A stretch of DNA of 64,000 bases from Verpa conica (taxonomy: Eukaryota; Ascomycota; Pezizomycetes; Pezizales; Morchellaceae), in contig JAUFSD010000010.1 in the NCBI GenBank assembly GCA_033030425.1, forward strand, positions 1,178,001-1,242,000. Direction: 5' to 3'. The notes under the pieces are model-generated. The model ran no database searches. It was not told the origin of the DNA and saw nothing but the letters and a program-made list of their open reading frames with translations. This document shows, one piece after another, positions 36,711 through 46,143 of the stretch (within the stretch, counting starts at the first letter, position 1; every line of letters begins with the position of its first letter). The translations under genes were made by a program, and so were the position numbers.

Positions 36711-36734
36711 GGAGACTCGCTGGAGCGAGTCTCC
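36711..36734. repeat. Perfect 11-bp inverted repeat (hairpin)
   Basis: GGAGACTCGCT is followed after two bases by its exact reverse complement AGCGAGTCTCC. Its GC-rich stem stands out in AT-rich surroundings. It could be the tip of a degraded palindromic element or a transcript-end hairpin, but no function is claimed. Confidence 0.8.
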
Positions 36735-36984
36735 CTAAGCCAAAAACTCTACTCTCATCTTCTCTATTTTACTACAGTAGTGTCCCCATATGGGTAAGGT
36801 GATAAAGTATGACTCAGTTAATATCATACCCTAAATAGATTGAATTAGTAGTCAAAAAAACATTTGCCTATCTTGAGATTTTTTTTAGGGTTTTTATACT
36901 TTTATACCATGCACTATTATCTCTAGGGGTGTTTATATATATGGTAGGCGCTTTTTTAGCAGCAAACAATAGTAATATGTATTG

Positions 36985-37214
36985 TAGGGGGACAAAAATA
37001 ACCACGCATCCACGTAGCACCCAAGCCGACCACCTCATACCAAAACACGCCCCTAGGTATCAGATACCACTCTAATTGAGGATAGATGGATAGTACAAAA
37101 GTATTGATATACCACCCTCATTTTCCTGCCAATTGTGGCTGTGAAATGTCTACTGGAAGCTAGCCCGAACATGAGGTGTTGCTACGTAAATGCGTGGTTA
37201 TTTTTGTCCCCCTA
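36985..37214. mobile_element. MITE with about 38-bp terminal inverted repeats and TA flanks
   Basis: The left end reads TAGGGGGACAAAAATAACCA and continues CGCATCCACGTAGCACC. The right end, reverse-complemented, gives the same 25 bases, then CGTAGCA with two mismatches and one inserted base. The whole element is 230 bp including the TA at each end, with no coding capacity. TA on both sides plus long inverted ends points to a Tc1/mariner-type non-autonomous element. The parent transposase is not in the window. Confidence 0.85.
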
Positions 37215-37701
37215 CGATACTTGCATTGTTATCCGACAAACTTAGGTGCTAATTTATAAGCGATGTACTTGGGAAAATAGCAATGTACTCGTCCAGGGTA
37301 GGCAGTGTGTCCATCCAATGGGTAGCCTATTGATGCGATATCCCAACAGGCCAACCCATTCAGGAGACGTTACCCGATAGGCAGCGTCCCTGGCGGGCCA
37401 GAACATATATACCATTAGTGGCAAAACTATTCAGATCGAGTCTTTCAATGGTTTTTTTAGAGTTTACAACAATGGATACTTGGGGTTTGGCTTAAGAATA
37501 GTTTACTCGGATAATAATAACAGAAGTTCTATATATTAGTATATGTCGAGTGATGTAAGGTGACCTATTGAACTAAATTTATAATTACATGTAGCTACAC
37601 CTTAGGTTGCATAAATAAATAAAATACTGACTATACCATACATATAAGTTAATGATGTATTCTAGAAGTTTGAGAGACGGTCAGAAGCCAAACTTTAGAT
37701 G

Positions 37702-37815
37702 TACTCGAGTGTGCGGGAAAGTCTGACGACAGGCGGTGGCTTGCGCCTGTATTTCCCATATAAAATCGGTGCCACCACAGCTACCTGTCGTCAGACTTTC
37801 CCCCACACCCGAGTA
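37702..37815. mobile_element. Short palindromic MITE with 32-bp inverted ends and TA flanks
   Basis: TACTCGAGTGTGCGGGAAAG..CGACAGG at 37702-37733 is inverted at 37784-37815 with two mismatches (A/G and C/G). The 50-bp centre also carries GGTGGC..GCCACC, so almost the whole 114 bp can fold on itself. TA at each outer end fits a Tc1/mariner-type target duplication. It has no coding capacity. Confidence 0.85.
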
Positions 37816-38579
37816 CTCTGCATAAAGACCATCTATATCACTTTTTATAAACCGAGACCCTGAAATAACCGCTAGAGTCTTGTTTTATACATAAAAAGTT
37901 ATTCATGGGCACTCTACCAGTCATGAAAGGTCAAAATCAACTTTAGACCTTTAGGCAGTCAGGTTCGAATATGATTTATATTAACCAAGAACACTGAGCG
38001 CTTCACACCATCCTACCGTACCCCTCTCAAGTTCTCAAAAAATTTGTGTATATTTATATCCTAGGATCAAACGACCTGCTAGCGTGTACAGCATTAAACT
38101 AAGATGTTCTGACCATGTATCAGGTTTGGGGTTTTATGGGAATCACAGATGAAATATTGGCTCAACAGGTATCTCTAAAAGGTATAGTATTCTTTCCTAC
38201 AGGCTACGATTGCCCATTCAACGTGAATTTTAATAAATTTTTTGATTATTTACCCCGATCCTAATGCAGGAAAGAGGAAAGCGAATACGCCAACCAGCAT
38301 ACCAGTGCTAAACCATAAAAACATCAATGCGCTCATCCTGATATCGCAGAAAAAACGAAAACGAAAATTCCGCTCGATAATATTCGCTATCAGTATTTCT
38401 CTTACCTAACCTACCTGGCCAGCCTAGTCCATTATCATCTTAAGCCAGTTTCTAACATCCTAGTATGTGCTGGTAATTTACGTGATTGAGAAAAGTAGCC
38501 GTAAAATAACCAAAACTCCTACCCTATTCATATGTCCATCCGTAGTAGAAAGTTCTCAAAATACGAATAAATCACCGAA

Positions 38580-40567
38580 CTAGACATCTTCTCTTGATCC
38601 TCTACCATTACCATTAGTACCATAGGTGGTAGCCCTTCCGGCTTGGCCTCTGATGTTTTCCCAAGCAACACTGCCCCCCCGTGAGGTATCCCTAAGCAAG
38701 CTCTCCTCCTCATCAATCTCATCATCTTCATCATCTGACATATTGCGTAAGCGTGGTGTCCTAATCAGCCCGATGAGAAGAGTAATAATATAGATCCCAA
38801 TAAAAGCGAATTGTCCCCAGAACGCGAATGCACCAAAGAAGGGGAAATATAATGTTACGCGGTTGATGAAGGTAGAAACGACGGTAGGGGTGCAGATGTC
38901 CTGTGGCGCAGATTCTGTACAAAATTCGATAAATTCTGGATTTTGGCTACAGTTGCGGAAGGGGTTGCCGATTCCGAGCTAGAATATTGATTTTAGCTTG
39001 TGAGATCATTTTTTCAAGGAAGCTTTCATGGAATTATTACAGTCTTGTTACAAAACTTCTGGCCTCCGTAGTGTGCGTATTGTGGTGCAATGATCATGGT
39101 GATGGCGTAGTTGATTACCAAGACCATTAGGGTCAAAATAACGGTAGCCAGCAGCATTCCCTGGGGTTTCGTGTGTCCAGTTTGGATTTTAAATAATGAA
39201 ATCCACAAAAACCGAATGCCGACGAATGCAGCCCCAACAACACTAGCAACGAACAGCAACAGTACTAGCATCAAGGCCAGTAGATAGTCCGCCGGGAAAA
39301 AGTTACTGGCAGTCACAAATAGCCAGTTGATGGGGTTGAAAAAATTGATCTTAGCCAAGATGTACCCACAGTGCTTTCCACAGACAGAGTTCTTAGACTT
39401 ATCGACGGAGGTTAATAACATTGAAGCAACGATGGAGAGGGAAACGAGGAGGACAAGAATGCCGAAAATGATCTCGAGGGGTCTTCCAAGCGCTTTTAGC
39501 CTTCCAAAGAACTTGCGGCCTTTCTTACCGCCCTCCCCGGCGATTCTCTCCCGGCGAACCAGTGTTCTTTCCTCCCTTTGCAGGCTTTCCATTTCGCGTC
39601 TATCTTTAGCAGCAAAGTTAGAGCTAGAGCTGACTCCGTACTTGGCTTCGATCATTCTTTGTCGCTCACGGTTGAAAAGTAGATCCTGATGGACCGAAGC
39701 AGAGCTGGAGGGGGCTGATGCTCCAGGAATAGATTTTATATAGACCATAGGAGTGAGTGCGAGGCCAGGAGCAGTGTAGCATACATAAGGGAGTATGCCA
39801 ACGCAGAGTAGAGCACCAACGACAAATGTCAATATACGTTCCCCATCTAAAACAACCACATCAGCATATCTAAATTATCGCATAGAGATATACATACTGT
39901 TTGCTAGAAGGAGTTTCTTGAAGTACTCGAGGTCCCAGTGCCCTTTTGTATTATTTGCAATAGGTATAAAAAGGCCCATGGCCATTAGAATAACGACAAA
40001 TCCAACAAAGCAAAGACTGTATTTAAGTGCTGCTTTTATCCTTTGCCAAGTGCTGGTATCAACATCCCACTCCTCGTACCTAATAAACGCACTAATGAGC
40101 TATCAAGCCCTAAAGGAAGATGCGGGAGAATTATACCAGAAATAAGCGAATGGAATGACTAGTAGACACATGATCGCGTCGAGTGAGTAAAGGCTATAGT
40201 AGACTATCTTCAACTGCTGTACAATCCTTGCCACAGTTTTGATGTCTGCCCACTCCTTTTTGAGACCAGTGGCATTGTTCGTGGTAATTGAAACAAGCGC
40301 GATATCGACGGGAAGAAGACAGACAGTTGCGAGGAGGGATGTCAAGGCAAGAACACAAACGATAGTTACGAATGCGTCGCGGTCATGGCGGTCCTGGAAG
40401 ATTCTAACCTGATTTGACAGTTAGCGACGAGCTTGATAGCTGGGGCTGGGGAAGCTAACGAATACGGAGGCAGACACGATTAGAAGCAACAAGACGATGG
40501 CAGCGGTTGCCCAAATGACAGGTATTTGGACAGCCAGTGCCCCTAGATTGGGTATTAGGATGTCCAT
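38580..40567 (-). CDS. LMBD1-like membrane protein (probable lysosomal/vacuolar cobalamin transporter family)
   Basis: A multi-pass membrane protein of the LMBR1/LMBD1 family, whose fungal members are annotated as probable lysosomal cobalamin transporters; the role is by family only. Five exons give 588 aa: 40460-40567, 40137-40408, 39898-40079, 39041-39846, 38580-38978. The start at 40567 ([20 protein letters not shown]) leads straight into the first membrane segment; an in-frame ATG further up (40624) is less likely. About nine hydrophobic segments are visible, for example [40 protein letters not shown] and [21 protein letters not shown] charged cytoplasmic loop lies in exon 4 ([20 protein letters not shown]). 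Family blocks include [19 protein letters not shown] and NPINWLF. The C-terminal tail is acidic then Gly-rich. It is divergent from the eS27 gene, about 0.95 kb away. Confidence 0.85.
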
Positions 40568-41512
40568 TATCGCAAGATGGTGAATGAAGTGTTGAGGATG
40601 GAAAGAGCACAGCTTATCATTCACACTACAGAATGGGGGGAGGACGTTGTTGTTGAAGTTTGGAATGGGAGGCTAAGCGAGTACGAACCTGGTATGACGT
40701 TGCAACGCCAGCCAGTTGTCGCCGCGTCACTAGCCCCGGATAGTGTCGCGGAACGCGTGATCAGCGGGGTGGTATCACTTTGCTTTTTCTAATGAATAGT
40801 TACCCTACGATAGTCAGAAACTCGATCACCAAATACCCTAAATGAGAGTCTCAACAAAGCAAGAGATTAATATTACAGTTATATAAAAGCCCTCTGAGAA
40901 GATTCTCCTATTATGGGGACATATTTATGACGATTGTATACATTGACTTGGCACCGACACGCGTTTTCGAGGGGCGGCAGGAGGTGGTCCTGGTACCAGT
41001 TATAATTTACCTTCTGAAACACTGGCCTACCGTCTTATTTTAGATATTTCTATGGAAATTATCATTTCTCATGCAGACTCTTCATAAAGTTGACCTTGCG
41101 TGGTACATGTTTAAACCCCTAACCCTATATACACAACTCCGCCTGAGCGGAAGACTTCTTACAAAGTCTTAGATATGAGACAATGGTAAGCAAGACGCCA
41201 CTATCTCGGGGAAATAAAGTACGGAAGATTATGTAGGTAGTTACGGCATAAGTTGTATAGCCAGGCTACTATGGTTACCCTGCCTCTTACTATTCACAAC
41301 TGGAGAGGTAGCAGTCACGTCCGAACCCTAATGCGCACGCAGCCAGCATTTCCGCCACTCAGATCTTGGCAATTCTCACCCAGGCAGAATCTCCCACAAC
41401 TGCTACCCTATCGCCACCTAATCGACCAGCGTTAAAGTAGCCATCCCAACGTCGACTTGACTGACAATCACGCAAGAAATCAACACCAAGAAAACGCTGA
41501 TAAATTCTCAAT
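40568..41512. other. Divergent promoter region, LMBD1-like / eS27
   Basis: Nearly 1 kb between two genes that point apart. It should contain both promoters. No gene was seen. A short CCCTAACCCT-like word near 41116 is too brief to be telomeric. Confidence 0.5.
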
Positions 41513-42013
41513 ATGGTACGTTTGTTCCTTCTCTCGACCTCTTGGGGCTTCAGCGCCGTGAGAATCCGCCACGCACGAGTCGGCCGGCACATAATCCAGA
41601 AAGATATCTTCTCGACAGGCCATTGGGTGTTGGGTGGGAACTTTCTTTAATAAGTTGAAGCTGATGAGAATAATTTTATCATTTTCAGGTTCTCGCTGAA
41701 GATCTCCTCAACCCTGCTCCAGCCGCCGAGGCCAGGAAGCACAAGCTTAAGGTACTTCCTATGTCATCAAATCTATCATTAAATCCATCATCAAATTCGG
41801 TAATCTAATAGATATTTCACAATTTTATAGACCTTGGTACCTGCTCCTCGCTCCTTCTTCATGGATGTCAAATGTCCTGGCTGTTTCAACATTACCACCG
41901 TCTTCTCACACGCCCAAACCGTCGTCATCTGTGGTTCTTGCGCGACTGTCCTTTGCCAGCCCACTGGTGGTAAGGCTCGTCTGACAGAGGGTTGCTCGTT
42001 CAGGAGGAAGTAG
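41513..42013 (+). CDS. rps27: Ribosomal protein eS27 (40S subunit)
   Basis: A small zinc-binding protein of the 40S ribosomal subunit. Three exons give 82 aa, the family's usual length: 41513-41515, 41689-41751, 41831-42013. The start codon alone forms the coding part of exon 1 (ATG|GTACGT), and a 173-nt intron follows, the longest found in the window apart from none comparable. The protein begins [20 protein letters not shown]. It then has the zinc-finger cysteines CPGC and CGSC with [14 protein letters not shown] between the pairs, and ends [10 protein letters not shown]. An intron right after the start codon is common in fungal ribosomal protein genes. Confidence 0.96.
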
Positions 42014-43218
42014 AGCATTAAATTGTTCAAAGGCTAAAAAAATAAAAACTGGGAAAAATAAAATTTCATTGTTCATTTGGGTAAGAGAATGTTTGGGGGA
42101 TCTGGGAAAGGGAAGTAGGGGGAGGGAAGTTCATGGATCATCAAAATCTTTACCGTTGGGTTTTTTGTTCTTACAATTTATTCACCTTTTCTTTCGCTCT
42201 AAATAGGCAGGCACGATGCGGGAACGAACCTTCTTTTTTGAACCCGGATTGGAACCGACTTTTGGTGCTGGGGAGAAAACACTGTACTGATAATAGAAGA
42301 TGGAAACCCCCCGGCATACCTACAATTTGGCGTCGACGGGGGGGTCCTGATATTAGCTATACAACTTCACTGTTGTCGTTGTCACTATCGTTTTGGGTTA
42401 GGAAGTGGTCTGGGTTTTTTTCTCATGTCTCGCACCTTTTGTACTAGCATTAGGCGTGGCCTTTGCTTTGGTAATGGAGTTTGTTCTCTGTACAGTCCTG
42501 ATGATTGGTCCGCTGTGAAAGGCTGTTTTTAGTTCAAAACCCCCCAGAACTTCTCAAATGAGACCCTAATTATGATCAATCATTCCCTAGATTAAGTATG
42601 TACAAGATCTCTTATAAGAAAGCTACAAATAGTTATATAGTATTTAGTGACTCAGGTAACGTAGAGTTCTGAAGCGACGTAGGTTTCAGTGGACCTGTAA
42701 TATAAGCACCATGCAGTTGTATGTGCATAGGCCTGGGAAACCACTGCATTACTCCCCTGATAGATGCATAGGAGTAAGGATACCCAAAATAATTTAGAAT
42801 TATATATTTCTAAATATGGAATAAATATACTCTACTTCGTTCCTTTTCTTTTTTCTTTTTTGGTTAGAGGATATTAGGGCAACTTGTAGCACTGAAGAGC
42901 AGTTAGGCCGAACCCCCCTATTACTAAGAGCCCCGGAATTTTGTAATTGATTTCAGTCGCCATCAAGCCATTTTTGACCCAGTTTAGGAGGGAATTTGTC
43001 AGGTTTGTCAGGGCTGTCAAGGTTCCAGTTGATTCATCGAAGATCACTCGCTACCTTGCTACATTAGGACCGGGGTTTTTTTCCGGGTATGGTGGAGAGC
43101 TTATTTTAAAATCATTAGTACCGAAACAATAGACGAAGAGCTTAAACTAGAGGTCCTCCCAAGAACATCGCCCTGTTTTTCGTCCATGGAGTTAGTGATC
43201 TATCCAAGCCAAGATAAC
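42014..43218. other. Spacer between convergent genes
   Basis: The 3' flanks of the eS27 and MRH4 genes. Two open frames of 61-104 aa have no family signal. The sequence is AT-rich in the middle (42780-42870) with a T/C-rich run. Nothing else was seen. Confidence 0.5.
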
Positions 43219-44979
43219 CTAAGAAGAGGGGTATATAAGATACTTTTTGATGTCTTTGACCCAAGCCTTATTTGTATTTTTATCTACCAAAATCACTGCT
43301 TGCCCTCTCCTACCCATTCTCCCAGTTCTTCCTAGCCGATGGATGAAGTCGATTGTGCTAAATGGGACATCGTAGAGTATAACATTCTTCACCGTTTTGG
43401 TATCTACCCCTCTGCTTGCAATGTCCGTCGTTACAAGTACTGACATCCTTTCCTTAGCTTTAATCTCAGGACCAACAGCAGTTTTAGGACCCGTAAAGTA
43501 TTCTAAAAGTGATCCTTCTTTACGGTCTGATGTATCCCTCTCTAACCTGGCCGCATCAAACCCTTTTGATTGAAGATAAGATGCCAGCTCTCCAGCTGAC
43601 TCCCTCTCGTTGACGAAGACAATGACTTTTTTGATGAATCCTGCCTCTGTTTCGTCTTTGGCAATTTTGTGAAGTGTATCAGCGCAAGCAAGAGGCTTGT
43701 TACTTTTGTATGGTTCGGCATCGGCATCTACAATTGAAAGCTGTACACGGCGAGGGATCGCATGAAGGTGCGGAGTAACAAGGCGTGTCATTTCAGGATA
43801 GAGCTTTCGAAGACTTCGGTCTAGAGAGTTCGGAATAGTTGCGGAGCAGAGGATTAAACGCCTTAGATTTTCAGCTCGCGTAACAATTGCTGACGTCAGG
43901 GGAGAAAATGAGCGATCATAAAGAGAGTCAGCTTCATCAACAATGATATGACTGCATTTTGATAGAATTCTGGGGTCGGCTTCGGCTAAACTGGAAAGAA
44001 GATGAGGAGTGGAGACGAGGATATCGACTGGTCCAGAGAACAACCGTTTCCGAATAACGACACCAGAGAAGTCTCGGGATATCAGGGCGGTGCGAAATTT
44101 AGTGACATGTGACATGGATTTGATGACGGTACCAACTTGGTTCACCAGTTCTGAGGTGGGGACTAGTATGATAGCTCGGGGCTTGCCGTTATTTTCTCTG
44201 TTTTCCACTGTTGGCCCTTTTAGGTCAAATAATATTTCCGGCCTTTTCTGCTGCTCTTGGGCTAACTTCTCTTCTTCCCTCAAGGCCTCTTCCTCCCGCT
44301 TTAGGAAATCTATCGTGGGAATGATATATGCCAATGTCTTCCCCGAGCCAGTCTCTGCCGCAATTAGGAACGATTCAAACCGGCTCTGGGACATGGATTT
44401 CTGCCTGGCCTTCAGCCCCATTCCTGTCAAGGCCGGGATAGCGAGTCTTTGTACAACGGTAGGCTGGATAGTTGTTAAATCTTTCAAAGCCTCTTTGGAA
44501 ATGGCATCTTTGACGGAATCTAGTAATTCGAAATCATCAAATGAGCTCCAAGGCTCTATGGTCATCTCAACATTCGTCCTTTGGGCCCATGAAACGGGGG
44601 ACAAGGATTGTGCCATTTTCATGTGTTTGAAATTATGTTTTGATTTTCGGTCTTGGTCCGGGGTTTGGGTCTCTTTCCGGCCGTCCCGAGAGTCAAACTG
44701 TTTTTTAGATCTCTTATCATGGAATGATCCAGGTCGCGGGGGGGGGAGGTTCGCTTCTCGGACATTTAAGCCATTGGTACTCGGCTTCTGTTTTCTGTTG
44801 GCAACACGGGTTGAAAGTACCAGACGAGATGGACGGTCGCGTTGGCCGGTCGTAGTACGACCCATACCTCGTGAGAGAAGCCAGGAGAATGTTGTCAGCT
44901 TGGCTGGCAAGGCTGGGTAACCTAGACGATGTAGACACCACAGGCATGTTATTGTTTTTGTTGACTGGATGTGGAACAT
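43219..44979 (-). CDS. mrh4: Mitochondrial DEAD-box RNA helicase MRH4
   Basis: An ATP-dependent RNA helicase of mitochondria; in yeast Mrh4 acts in large-subunit mitoribosome assembly. It is a single exon of 586 aa. The N-terminus (about 1-60) lacks acidic residues and is Arg/Thr/Ser-rich, as expected for a mitochondrial presequence. Motifs in order: Q-motif region TTIQPTVVQRLAIPAL, Walker A AETGSGKT at about 206-213, Ia PTSELVNQ, DEAD box VDEADSLYDRSF at about 345-356, SAT (LCSATIP), then VFVNERESAGELASYL, TTDIASRGVD and HRLGRTGRMGRRG. The Ia motif is PTSEL rather than PTREL, and the DEAD-S-L-(L/Y)-D-R-S-F form fits Mrh4 rather than cytosolic helicases. It lies divergent to BUD4, with a long shared upstream region. 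Confidence 0.93.
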   Translation of the reverse strand: MFHIQSTKTITCLWCLHRLGYPALPAKLTTFSWLLSRGMGRTTTGQRDRPSRLVLSTRVANRKQKPSTNGLNVREANLPPPRPGSFHDKRSKKQFDSRDGRKETQTPDQDRKSKHNFKHMKMAQSLSPVSWAQRTNVEMTIEPWSSFDDFELLDSVKDAISKEALKDLTTIQPTVVQRLAIPALTGMGLKARQKSMSQSRFESFLIAAETGSGKTLAYIIPTIDFLKREEEALREEEKLAQEQQKRPEILFDLKGPTVENRENNGKPRAIILVPTSELVNQVGTVIKSMSHVTKFRTALISRDFSGVVIRKRLFSGPVDILVSTPHLLSSLAEADPRILSKCSHIIVDEADSLYDRSFSPLTSAIVTRAENLRRLILCSATIPNSLDRSLRKLYPEMTRLVTPHLHAIPRRVQLSIVDADAEPYKSNKPLACADTLHKIAKDETEAGFIKKVIVFVNERESAGELASYLQSKGFDAARLERDTSDRKEGSLLEYFTGPKTAVGPEIKAKERMSVLVTTDIASRGVDTKTVKNVILYDVPFSTIDFIHRLGRTGRMGRRGQAVILVDKNTNKAWVKDIKKYLIYPSS

Positions 44980-46143
44980 TATGGCGATGAGGGGGGTAGA
45001 GGGAGAACGATGCCTGACGTCTCAGGTTGGATGGAGGGGAAGGGCGGGCTTGAAAGAAAAATACATGTATGGTATGTGGATGAGACTGCCGTTGACTAGG
45101 AGCTAGTAGCCCGAGGGGAATTGATGATTGGCCAAAGAGAACGAGAGAAAATGTAAAAAAGGAAAGATAATAGGGCCACAGCAGGAACGGGGTCTCACAA
45201 CCAATCAAACCAATAAATCTACCTGCCCCATGCGCGCAGTGATTCTCACGCATGCAAATTTATCGGTGCTGGGATGGGAGCGGGCGTGCAGGGAGAGAAA
45301 AGCAGTGTTGAGAGCGTAAGTGCTGTCGATCTGTCGGCCGCGGCGATTGGTTGTCGCGGCAACGTCACTCTCCCCTCTCGCCTCCGCTGTTTGTTTTCAC
45401 ACCGACACCGCACCTCCGACTACGCTCCATGTACACAGTGTACACACGATCTGGTGTAGCTCCACAGCACCTCGCAGGTACATACATAGCTGCACTCGCC
45501 TTCCGCCTGCCCCCATCTCTGTTTCCCTCTTCCTATTCACGCATCTTGTTCCACATCTTGTATGCCTCTGGCGGTCGAGTAAACAGCGTCTAACTGCACG
45601 ACACACTCGCATTCCCTCCGTTGTGATCTCTTTTTCTCCGCTGTTCTGTCTCCCTTCTCTACCCGCATCCACTAAGGTTCCGTCACTTACATACCCTTCT
45701 GTCACCTACATACATACCTTCCCTTCCTCCACCCTCTCCCATCTGTCCTATCCTTCCTTCTATCATTTCTCTCCCTCCCTCTTTTTTTTATTTTGTTCAC
45801 TCCTTTGTTTGTTTCTCTTCCTATTCCCATCCCCTTCTCTACCAACTATTGAGGTTCGACATCTCTTCAGTGTACACATAGTTACCAACGTTCGATTGTT
45901 TGAGACCATCTGTACTCTTAACACCTACTTTGTCTGATTGATCATCGGTGAGAGCCGATCTGTCATGGCAACAGGGCCAGTGGTAACCCCCCCTATCGTT
46001 GTTTATGTCAAAGTTCTTGCCCTGATACAAAGCTCCAGGTCACCCCCCTCCGCATACAGAAACAACCAGCTCCCTCGGAACCGGAGACTTCATCACCTAG
46101 AAACAGTTTACCTTTAACCCAACCACTTTCAGATATCAGCCCA
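44980..46143. promoter_or_regulatory. Shared upstream region of MRH4 and BUD4, with long pyrimidine-rich leader
   Basis: 1.16 kb between divergent start codons. From about 45360 to 45850 the plus strand is strongly C/T-rich (repeated CTTCC, CCCTC, CTCTCC words). This is the usual look of fungal promoter and 5' leader DNA, here on the BUD4 side. Long open frames in it (such as 45320-45937) follow from the low-complexity composition and are not genes. Transcript starts cannot be placed from sequence. Confidence 0.5.

Larger units (their letters stand above)
36144..38579. other. 2.4 kb gene-free spacer between convergent genes
   Basis: AT-rich spacer between the V-ATPase gene and the minus-strand LMBD1-like gene, both pointing into it. 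It holds two well-formed inverted-repeat elements and a short perfect hairpin, listed separately. No open frame with family signal was seen. Confidence 0.6.

Noticed and set aside
41110..41135. Telomere-like CCCTAACCCT word
   Set aside because: Fewer than two full units, in an internal promoter spacer.
41516..41688. Possible C/D snoRNA in the long first intron of eS27
   Set aside because: A TGATGA-like word exists near 41661-41667 but is close to the 3' splice site, with no paired D box at the right spacing; more likely branch-site sequence.
44009..44920. 303-aa open frame on the plus strand inside MRH4
   Set aside because: It is the antisense shadow of the helicase exon; it has no family motifs, while the minus strand has the full DEAD-box motif series.
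45320..45937. 205-aa open frame upstream of BUD4
   Set aside because: Low-complexity Ser/Pro/Leu/Phe-rich translation of a pyrimidine-rich leader; no family signal.
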